Shown here: positions 1 to 5,380 of the stretch, piece by piece
Layout: every line of letters starts with the position of its first letter
Numbering within the stretch: position 1 is the stretch's first letter
Assembly (NCBI GenBank): GCA_934678955.1
Contig: CAKUSI010000256.1
Location: 1 to 5,764, forward strand
From: an uncultured Austwickia sp.
GTDB lineage: Bacteria > Actinomycetota > Actinomycetes > Actinomycetales > Dermatophilaceae
DNA: 5,764 nucleotides
Direction of reading: 5' to 3'
The notes under the pieces: model-generated
Seen by the model: the letters and a program-made list of their open reading frames with translations, nothing else
The model's database searches: none
What the model was told of the DNA's origin: nothing
Program-made: the position numbers and the translations under genes

Positions 1-206
1 CGGTCCGGGCGAAGGCCCAGCTCGCTCATCCCGTACAGGATCCGTCGCTGCACCGGCTTGAGCCCGTCCCGCGCGTCCGGCAGGGCGCGAGAGTAGATGA
101 CCGAGTAGGCGTATTCCAGGAACGCCCCTTGCATCTCCTCCTCGACGTCGATGTCGACGATGCGTTCCTCGCCGGGCGGCTCCGCGGTCGGGGTACGGCG
201 GGCCAT
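1..206 (-). CDS. parC: DNA topoisomerase IV / gyrase-type subunit A (ParC), N-terminal part
   Basis: Only the N-terminus is present: 68 complete codons plus two bases, continuing off the left edge. The protein starts [20 protein letters not shown], and residues 40-60 carry the hallmark GyrA/ParC sequence beginning [17 protein letters not shown], followed by SELGLRPDR. In the family this is the start of the breakage-reunion (winged-helix) domain, which cuts and passes duplex DNA with the ATPase subunit ParE. The catalytic tyrosine and the quinolone-resistance region would lie further left, outside the window. The MARR opening resembles actinobacterial ParC-type proteins more than GyrA as I remember them, so I call parC, but a gyrA paralogue is not excluded. 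The start is the ATG at 206-204. A GAGGAG-like ribosome site lies at 224-219 on the minus strand, with a longish 12-nt spacing. The gene is divergent from pat. Confidence 0.9.
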   Translation of the reverse strand, partial: MARRTPTAEPPGEERIVDIDVEEEMQGAFLEYAYSVIYSRALPDARDGLKPVQRRILYGMSELGLRPD

Positions 207-357
207 GGCGGGTGGGTGCTCCTCGGGGACGGCGGGGACTGGGCGGTCCGCGCGGCTCGCCGGCGCGAGGCGGCGGGACGTGGAAGTGGTTCGGCCGCGG
301 CCCCGTCTCGTTTCCCCTCGGACGGAGCCGCCGCCGTGGCCTCATCCTGCACCCGCG

Positions 358-369
358 GGGTTCGAACCC
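358..369. repeat. Perfect 12-bp palindrome GGGTTCGAACCC
   Basis: The bases 358-369 read identically on both strands. An overlapping 8-bp palindrome, CCCGCGGG, occupies 352-359. Two nested palindromes in a divergent intergenic region could be a binding site for a dimeric regulator. The core also resembles a tRNA T-loop, but no tRNA can be folded around it on either strand. No regulator is identified. Confidence 0.5.
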
Positions 370-401
370 GTCGGCGACGCGCCGGGACGCGACGCCGGCT
401 G

Positions 402-432
402 CCTCCGGGCGGCAGGTCGCCCTCCGGGGAGG
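402..432. repeat. GC-rich two-part inverted repeat (possible leader hairpin)
   Basis: The outer arms CCTCC (402-406) and GGAGG (428-432) pair. Directly inside, GGGCG (407-411) pairs with CGCCC (418-422) around a 6-nt loop, leaving a 5-nt bulge at 423-427. This gives ten G-C-dominated pairs on either strand. It lies about 200 nt upstream of the parC start, so it could fold in a parC leader RNA. GC-rich DNA makes such pairings fairly often by chance, and no T-run follows, so it is not called a terminator. Confidence 0.3.
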
Positions 433-463
433 AACGCGCCGACGTGGGCAAGGTCTCCCGGCC

Positions 464-492
464 ATGAAGATACTGAACGGTAGGATGGTTGG
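464..492. promoter_or_regulatory. AT-richer pocket with a TAGGAT -10-like hexamer
   Basis: This is the most AT-rich short stretch in the intergenic region. TAGGAT at 481-486 matches the TANNNT form of actinobacterial -10 elements on the plus strand. On the minus strand the same pocket offers TATCTT as a -10 for parC. Neither has a good -35 at 17-18 bp, so this is a candidate promoter region rather than a mapped promoter. Confidence 0.25.
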
Positions 493-588
493 TCGTCCGC
501 GAGAAGGCGGCTGTCGCGCACGCGGGCGGGCCGGAGGGCCTGCCGCGCTCCCCGTCGGTTGTCGACCTGGACACCCGGGGGGAGACGC

Positions 589-618
589 TTGAAATACGAC
601 GCTAGTGCTTGGTATGTG
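589..618 (+). promoter_or_regulatory. Candidate promoter for the pat operon
   Basis: TTGAAA at 589-594 is a good -35 match. It is followed after 18 bp by TATGTG at 613-618, a weak -10 that keeps the TAT start. Transcription would begin near 625, giving a leader of roughly 40 nt before the pat ATG. The placement fits, but the -10 is poor, so the call is tentative. Confidence 0.35.
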
Positions 619-665
619 ACGCGCCGCGCGTTGACCAGGGTTGCGGACCCCGGAAGGATAGAGCC

Positions 666-3404
666 ATGACCGACGCCCCCGTGGACTACCAGGACCCCGC
701 TTCGTCCTGGTCCGGAGAGTCGGGCACCGCGCACGCGCCGCTCCCCGACAACTACCCCGCCGAATGGGAGGCCGACGTCGTCCTGCGCGACGGATCGATC
801 GCGAACCTTCGCCCGATCACGCCGGCCGACGGGGATCGGTTGCGCCGGTTCCACGCCGGGCAGTCCGAGGAGTCCATCTACCTGCGCTTCTTCGCGCCGA
901 TGCGCGAACTGTCCGACCAGGACGTGTACCGCTTCACGCACGTGGATTACAAGGAGCGCGCGGCGCTCGTGGTGACGGTGCGCGGTGCGATCATCGGCGT
1001 CGGCCGCTACGACTGCCTGCCCGACGAGACGATCGCCGAGGTGGCCTTCAACATCTCCGACCATTACCAGGGCAAGGGAGTCGGCTCGGTGCTGCTGGAG
1101 CACCTCGCCGCGATCGCCCAGGAGCAGGGCATCTCCCGTTTCGTGGCGGACGTGCTGCCGCAGAACCGGAAGATGATGAAGGTCTTCATGGACGCGGGGT
1201 ACGAGGTGGCGCACCACTTCGACGACGGCGTGATCAGCGTGGAGTTCCAGATCACGCCCACTGCGGAGAGCACCGCCGTGCGCCTGTCCCGCGAGCACCG
1301 CGCCGAGGCCGAGAGCATGGCCGACGTGCTCAGCCCCGAGAGTCTCGCCATCGTGGGGGTGAGCCGGCGCGCCGACGCCCTCGGCAGCATCGTGCTCGAC
1401 AACATCCTCGACGGCGGTTACACCGGCAGGGTCCACATCGTGAACTCCGAGACCGACACGGTCCGGGGGCTGCTCGCGCACGACCGGGTCAGCAGTATCG
1501 GCGAGCAGATCGACCTGGCGATCATCGCCGTGCCCGCCGACACCGTGCTCGACGTCATCGAGGACTGCGCGAGCGTCGGCGTGAAGGCGGTCGTGGTCAT
1601 CTCCTCGGGCTTCGCCGAGCGTGACCCGCGCGGGGCGACGCGGCAGGCCGAGTTGCTCCGGCTGGCCCGCGCGGCGGGGATGAGGGTCCTTGGGCCGTTG
1701 TCCTTCGGGTTCGTCAACAACCACGCCGACGTCATGCTCAACGCGACGGTCGCCCGTGACAACCCGCCGGCGGGCGGTCTGAGCCTCTTCAGCCAGTCCG
1801 GTGGCCTGGGGGTCGGACTTCTGGCGTCCGCGACCCGGCGTCGCCTGGGTCTGTCCACGTTCGTGGCCTGCGGCAACAGGGTCGACATATCGGCGAACGA
1901 CCTGATGCAGTACTGGATCGACGACGACGACACGCTCGCCGTCGGGATGTATATCGAGTCGATCGGCAACCCGCGCAAGTTCAGCCGGATCGCCCGCCAG
2001 CTCTCGCTGCGCAAGCCGGTCATCGCGGTCAAGCAGGAGACCTCCCGGCGGGTGCCGCCGGGGCACCGGGCCCGCCCCACCAAGGTGCCGACGGCCGCCT
2101 TCGACTCGCTGCTCGCCCAGGCGGGTGCGATCCAGGTGCACAGCGTCCACGAGCTGATCGACGTCGCCGAGCTCGTGACCCTCCAGCCGCTTCCCGCAGG
2201 CAACCGCGTGGCGGTGGTCGGCAACTCGGAGGGCCTCAACGAGATCGTCATCGAAAAGGCCCGCCGGGCCGGGCTGGTGATCGCGCACGATCCCTTCCGG
2301 GTGCCCCTCGGCGGGTCGGCGCAGGACGTCGAACTCGCCCTGGAGCAGGCGTTCGCCTCGGAGGAGGTCGACAGCGTCATCGTCACGCTGATCCCCCCGC
2401 TCGCGGAGTCCGACGAGACCGTGGCGTTGAGCGTGGCGCACTCGGCCTGGGGTTTCGACAAGCCGTGCGTCGCGACGTTCTTCGGGATGCGGGACGTCTC
2501 GGCCTCGCTGCGCAAGGGCGGGCAGCCCGGTCAGAACAACGTCGACGGCCAGCGGCGCGTGATCCCGCTCTACAAGACGCCCCTCGACGCGGTGCAAGCG
2601 CTCGCGCACGCGACCAGGTACGCGGTCTGGCGCAGCGGCGAGCACCCCGATCCCGTCCGGGCCGCCGTCGACTCCGAGCGCGCCGCCCAGATCGTCGAGG
2701 AGGTCCTGGAGCGCCAGCCCGAGGGCACGCTCCTCGACGAGGAGGTGGCTGCCCAGATCCTCGACGCCTACGGCATCCACCTGTGGCGGACCATCCCCGC
2801 GCCGACCGTGGAGGACGCGCTGGCCGGCGCGGAGCAGGTCGGATACCCGGTGGTGCTCCGTTCGCTCGCGGACGGGGTCCGCAACGTCCCCGGATCGGGC
2901 GGGGTCCGGATGGACCTGCACGACGAGGCCGCCGTGCGGGCCGCGTTCGACGGACTGAAGAACCGCCTGGCCGGCTGGGAGGATCCGCAGCTCGTAGTCC
3001 AGGGCATGGCTCCCCCCGGGACGGCGACGGTGATCGAGTCCCACGAAGATCCGCTCTTCGGCCCCGTGGTCAGCTTCGGCATCGCCGGCGTCGCGACCGA
3101 GTTGCTGGGCGACGTGGGCTACGCGATTCCTCCGCTGTCCGAGCACGACGTCGACCGCCTGATCACCGGGCGCCGCGCGGCGCCGCTGCTGCAGGGCTAC
3201 CGGGGCCACCCGCCCGCGGACCTGGAGGCGCTGCAGGACCTGATCCTGCGGGTCGCGGCGCTGGCCGACGACCTGCCGGAGATCGCCGATCTGGAGCTGA
3301 ACCCGGTGAGCGCCCATGCCGGGGGCGTGAACGTGCTCGGCGCGCGGATCGTCCTCGCCTCGACGCAGGCGCGTACGGATGCCGGGCGTCGGGCGTTGAC
3401 GTGA
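666..3404 (+). CDS. pat: Pat-type protein lysine acetyltransferase: N-terminal GNAT fused to an NDP-forming acyl-CoA-synthetase-like region
   Basis: The 912-aa protein has a GNAT domain at about residues 35-205, with QGKGVG (135-140) as the acetyl-CoA loop and Glu125 in AEVAF as the likely general base. A CoA-binding Rossmann domain follows from about 222 (SPESLAIVGVS), then succinyl-CoA-ligase-like domains (SQSGG 376-380) and a C-terminal ATP-grasp from about 689, ending in LELNPV (876-881). Enzymes of this class acetylate lysines, classically on acetyl-CoA synthetase; this GNAT-first order is known from Streptomyces lividans PatA, whereas Salmonella Pat has GNAT last. Several ligase residues look altered (Leu345, Arg732, Asn740), so the large region may sense CoA or acetyl-CoA rather than make ATP. 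The start is the ATG after GGAAGGA (652-658, 7-nt spacing); an in-frame TTG at 609 adds 19 residues and has no ribosome site. It is probably the first gene of an operon. Substrates and any deacetylase are not visible here. Confidence 0.9.
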   Translation: MTDAPVDYQDPASSWSGESGTAHAPLPDNYPAEWEADVVLRDGSIANLRPITPADGDRLRRFHAGQSEESIYLRFFAPMRELSDQDVYRFTHVDYKERAALVVTVRGAIIGVGRYDCLPDETIAEVAFNISDHYQGKGVGSVLLEHLAAIAQEQGISRFVADVLPQNRKMMKVFMDAGYEVAHHFDDGVISVEFQITPTAESTAVRLSREHRAEAESMADVLSPESLAIVGVSRRADALGSIVLDNILDGGYTGRVHIVNSETDTVRGLLAHDRVSSIGEQIDLAIIAVPADTVLDVIEDCASVGVKAVVVISSGFAERDPRGATRQAELLRLARAAGMRVLGPLSFGFVNNHADVMLNATVARDNPPAGGLSLFSQSGGLGVGLLASATRRRLGLSTFVACGNRVDISANDLMQYWIDDDDTLAVGMYIESIGNPRKFSRIARQLSLRKPVIAVKQETSRRVPPGHRARPTKVPTAAFDSLLAQAGAIQVHSVHELIDVAELVTLQPLPAGNRVAVVGNSEGLNEIVIEKARRAGLVIAHDPFRVPLGGSAQDVELALEQAFASEEVDSVIVTLIPPLAESDETVALSVAHSAWGFDKPCVATFFGMRDVSASLRKGGQPGQNNVDGQRRVIPLYKTPLDAVQALAHATRYAVWRSGEHPDPVRAAVDSERAAQIVEEVLERQPEGTLLDEEVAAQILDAYGIHLWRTIPAPTVEDALAGAEQVGYPVVLRSLADGVRNVPGSGGVRMDLHDEAAVRAAFDGLKNRLAGWEDPQLVVQGMAPPGTATVIESHEDPLFGPVVSFGIAGVATELLGDVGYAIPPLSEHDVDRLITGRRAAPLLQGYRGHPPADLEALQDLILRVAALADDLPEIADLELNPVSAHAGGVNVLGARIVLASTQARTDAGRRALT

Positions 3405-3592
3405 TGCGCGAAGATGGGCCAATGAGCGGTGAGGAAGGGCGGGTACGGTACGCGCCGTTGACGCCTGGGCCAGGGTGTGAGCCTCGACGAACGCGACGGT
3501 GGAACTGGAGCGGTGAGGAAGGGCGGGTACGGATGGCGCCGGTGCCGGTGATCCGTCGGCGGGAGACCGACGAACGCGAGGACACAGTATGA
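3404..3592 (+). CDS. Possible 62-codon small ORF bridging pat and DUF5998
   Basis: The frame opens with ATG at 3404, overlapping the pat stop as TGATG, and closes with TGA at 3590-3592, overlapping the next start as ATGA. A second in-frame ATG at 3422 would give a 56-residue product. The product is basic and contains SGEEGRVR twice, 28 residues apart, followed by YAP and MAP. I recognise no family. In favour: stop-start overlaps at both ends, the layout of translationally coupled genes. Against: no clear ribosome site, noticeably more A/T at third codon positions than in neighbouring genes, rare-looking codons such as CGA and GTA, and a DNA repeat whose downstream arm is read in different frames in its two copies. 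It may only be a passage across a duplicated spacer. Confidence 0.25.
   Translation: MREDGPMSGEEGRVRYAPLTPGPGCEPRRTRRWNWSGEEGRVRMAPVPVIRRRETDEREDTV
3424..3590 (+). repeat. Imperfect tandem duplication of about 84 bp between pat and DUF5998
   Basis: A perfect 25-bp match occurs at 3424-3448 and 3508-3532, beginning GAGCGGTGAGG and ending GGGTACGG. GCGCCG recurs just after it, at 3452-3457 and 3536-3541. A second arm, CGACGAACGCGA, occurs at 3485-3496 and 3568-3579, an offset of 83 rather than 84. The middle of each unit has diverged. The second unit ends at the DUF5998 start, and its CGACGAACGCGA arm runs into that gene's GAGGA ribosome site (3578-3582). This looks like an old tandem duplication of the spacer, or two copies of an interspersed repeat placed head to tail. 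The 25-mer contains a purine-rich AGGAAGG that resembles a ribosome site. Confidence 0.8.
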
Positions 3593-4182
3593 GTTTCCCG
3601 AGCCGCCTCACGGGCGACCACGCGCTCCCCGCCGACCTGGGCCGCGACATCGAGAAGGCCGGCTATTACCCGGCGCTGGTCGCGGACGTGGTGGCGACGG
3701 CCGTCGCCGGCGATTCGGTGGTGTCCCACCTCGTGCACCAGGAGACGACGCTGGACCACGACGCCGTCCGGCGCCACGTCACCGTGCTGGTGCTGACCCC
3801 GACCCGACTGGTCGTGGCCCACGCCGACGACCACGGTGAGGAGCACGGCCCGGTGGTCACCGCGACGGCGACCACCGAGTCGGTCCCGTTGTCGGGAGTG
3901 CGCGGGGTGATGCTGACCCACGTCGTCGCCAACCCGGCCCACTACCGCAGCGGCACCCTCGGGCACGAGGTCACCGTCACCATCGGCTGGGGGTCGGTGA
4001 GCCGCGTGGACCTGTTGCCCGCCACCTGTGGGGACCCCGCCTGCGAGGCGGACCACGGGTATGAGGGCACGCTGACCGCCGACGACATCAGCCTGCGGAT
4101 CAGTTCTGTCGCCGATGGGGAGGACACCCTGCGCCAGGCCATGCAGTTCGCGCACGCCCTGCAGGCCGCAACCGCCCGCTGA
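3589..4182 (+). CDS. DUF5998 family protein
   Basis: The 197-aa protein closely resembles the actinobacterial DUF5998 family as I remember it, at full length. Recognisable segments are IEKAGYYPALVADVV (21-35), SHLVHQETT (46-54), RRHVTVLVLTPTRLVV (61-76), TIGWGSVSRVDL (131-142) and CGDPACEADHGY (147-158). Its function is not established. The Cys147/Cys152/Asp155/His156 cluster could bind a metal, but that is inference. There is no signal peptide or membrane segment, so it should be cytosolic, with alternating strands suggesting a mixed alpha/beta fold. The start is the ATG at 3589, well placed 6 nt after GAGGA (3578-3582). It follows pat by 184 nt of repeated spacer and precedes the phosphodiesterase gene by one base, so the two downstream genes are almost certainly co-transcribed. 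Confidence 0.85.
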   Translation: MSFPSRLTGDHALPADLGRDIEKAGYYPALVADVVATAVAGDSVVSHLVHQETTLDHDAVRRHVTVLVLTPTRLVVAHADDHGEEHGPVVTATATTESVPLSGVRGVMLTHVVANPAHYRSGTLGHEVTVTIGWGSVSRVDLLPATCGDPACEADHGYEGTLTADDISLRISSVADGEDTLRQAMQFAHALQAATAR

Positions 4183-4183
4183 C

Positions 4184-5347
4184 GTGGAGCTGACCCAGCC
4201 GCGGTATGACGCAGGCGGACTCGCCGGAGTCCTCCCCGCGGTCGCCGCCTCGCTGGGGGCCCGCCTGCCCGGCCCGGCCGGCGCCGCGGGCGCGGGCCTG
4301 GAGTTGCCCGAGGCGCGTCGCGCCGTCGTGGCGCTGGTCGACGGTCTGGGCTTCGAGCTGTTGGCCCGTCGCGGGGGCCACGCACCCTTCCTGCGGAGCC
4401 TTCTTCCGGACGCCTACCGCTTGGCCGCGGGCTTCCCGTCCACGACCGCCACCAGCATGGGGACGTTCGGGACCGGGCTGCCCCCCGGAGCGCACGGCCT
4501 GGTGGGCTATGAGGCGTTCATGCCCGACGAGGACCGGGTTTTCAACGAGCTCAGCTGGGAGGACGGACCCGATCCGCTGGAGTGGCAGCCGCACCGGACA
4601 GTCTTCGAGGAGCTCGCCGCCGCGGGGCTGGACGTGACGATGGTCGGCCCCGGCTATTTCGACGGCTCGGGCCTGACCCGGGCGGCGCTGCGGGGAGCGA
4701 CGGGGTTCGCCGCCGCGAATCGGCCGGCGGACCGCGTGCCGGCCGCGTTAGCCGCGTTGAGTCGGATCCGCCGCGGGCTGGTCTACCTCTACTGGGGCGA
4801 GGTCGACCGCGCGGGCCACGAGCACGGGTGCGCCTCCTGGCAGTGGGGGCAGGCGGTCGAGGAGGCGGACGCGGCGCTGCGGTCGCTGGCCCGCTCGCTG
4901 CCGAAGGACACCGCCTTGTATGTCACCGCGGACCACGGGATGGTCGACGTCCCGTTCGAGAGCCGCGTCGACCTGGCCGCGGAGCCCGAGCTGGCCGCCG
5001 GCGTGCGACACCTGGCCGGAGAGGCGAGGGCCCCGCAGGTCCACGTGGAGCCGGGGGCTCTGAAGGACGTGCACGGGATCTGGCAGGCCCGGCTGGGCGC
5101 TGCGGCGGTCCTGCGTACGCGCGAGGAGGTCCTGGACCTCGGCTGGTTCGGGCCGGGCGCGGCCCGCGACGCCGTGGCGGGACGCATCGGCGACCTCGTG
5201 GTCGCCTGCCAGGGAGAGATCGCCGTCGTCGACTCGCGCACGCAGCCGGCCCGGATCCTCGGGCTGCTCGGTCTGCACGGGTCGCTGACCCCCGACGAGG
5301 TGGCGATCCCGCTGCTGCGGGTCGCGCCGGGCGGCGCGCACCGCTGA
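4184..5347 (+). CDS. Alkaline phosphatase superfamily nucleotide pyrophosphatase/phosphodiesterase-like hydrolase
   Basis: The 387-aa protein has the complete metal and nucleophile set of the NPP (type I phosphodiesterase) group. Asp53 lies in ALVDGLG, nucleophile Thr88 in FPSTTATSM, Asp208 and His212 in GEVDRAGHEHG, Asp250 and His251 in TADHGM, and His365 in GLHGS. By family analogy Asp208/His212/His365 hold one zinc-like ion and Asp53/Thr88/Asp250/His251 the other. Such enzymes cleave phosphodiester or pyrophosphate bonds; the true substrate is unknown. No signal peptide is seen, so it should act in the cytosol, unlike secreted phosphatases. The GTG at 4184 is chosen because it lies one base after the DUF5998 stop and leaves a short N-terminus before GGLAGVLPAVAASLG. 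The in-frame ATG at 4115 would overlap DUF5998 by 68 bases and add a Cys/Arg/Pro-rich stretch typical of a shadow frame. No ribosome site precedes the GTG, so translation probably depends on coupling. Confidence 0.87.
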   Translation: MELTQPRYDAGGLAGVLPAVAASLGARLPGPAGAAGAGLELPEARRAVVALVDGLGFELLARRGGHAPFLRSLLPDAYRLAAGFPSTTATSMGTFGTGLPPGAHGLVGYEAFMPDEDRVFNELSWEDGPDPLEWQPHRTVFEELAAAGLDVTMVGPGYFDGSGLTRAALRGATGFAAANRPADRVPAALAALSRIRRGLVYLYWGEVDRAGHEHGCASWQWGQAVEEADAALRSLARSLPKDTALYVTADHGMVDVPFESRVDLAAEPELAAGVRHLAGEARAPQVHVEPGALKDVHGIWQARLGAAAVLRTREEVLDLGWFGPGAARDAVAGRIGDLVVACQGEIAVVDSRTQPARILGLLGLHGSLTPDEVAIPLLRVAPGGAHR

Positions 5348-5380
5348 AAGCCTGCGGTCGGGGGCGAAGGGCGGCCGCGC
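5348..5380. other. 33-bp convergent gap between the phosphodiesterase gene and sepH
   Basis: Two converging genes are separated by only 33 bp. No hairpin with a T-run is present on either strand. The pairings I can find are ACCGC/GCGGT (5340-5344/5354-5358, 9-nt loop, spanning the plus-strand stop) and CCGC/GCGG (5375-5378/5384-5387, spanning the sepH stop). Both are short and could be chance in GC-rich DNA. Confidence 0.5.

Larger units (their letters stand above)
207..665. other. Divergent intergenic region between parC and pat (459 bp, no gene)
   Basis: No convincing gene is seen on either strand. Open frames here have no family resemblance and are the frames expected by chance in GC-rich DNA. 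The region should hold the leftward promoter of parC and the rightward promoter of pat. Its visible structure is a 12-bp palindrome at 358-369, a two-part hairpin at 402-432, a small AT-richer pocket at about 464-492, a short hairpin CTCGC/GCGAG at 256-260/265-269, and the promoter-like pair at 589-618. At 459 bp it is long for this compact neighbourhood, which suggests long leaders or regulator sites. Confidence 0.7.

Noticed and set aside
340..440. tRNA suggested by GGTTCGAACCC, which resembles a T-loop
   Set aside because: On both strands I tried to place the T stem and then the acceptor stem. The T stem is mismatched and no complementary 7-nt acceptor exists about 65 nt upstream.
26..574. 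A 182-codon minus-strand frame across the parC start and the intergenic region
   Set aside because: The parC frame ending at 206 reads the GyrA/ParC signature. This other frame gives Arg/Ser/Pro-rich sequence with no motif.
464..592. A 42-residue leader ORF beginning MKILNGRMVG
   Set aside because: It has only a weak, distant AAGG, its product is Gly/Arg/Pro-rich like GC-rich noise, and it ends before the candidate pat transcription start.
615..640. A cAMP-receptor-protein type site (TGTGA at 615-619) upstream of pat
   Set aside because: pat genes can be cAMP-linked in other bacteria, but the required inverted TCACA half-site is absent at the right spacing.
3395..3463. Internal promoters from TTGACG at 3395-3400 and 3458-3463
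   Set aside because: Both match a -35, but no TANNNT-like -10 lies 16-19 bp downstream of either.
3464..3474. CCTGGGCCAGG inverted repeat in the spacer as a terminator
   Set aside because: The one-base centre cannot form a normal loop and no T-run follows; it is not kept in the second repeat unit.
342..3650. A 1102-codon minus-strand open frame opposite pat
   Set aside because: It is the antisense shadow of pat, which has clear domains. Long stop-free antisense frames are expected where third positions are nearly all G/C, and its product is low-complexity Arg/Gly/Asp/His with no family motif.
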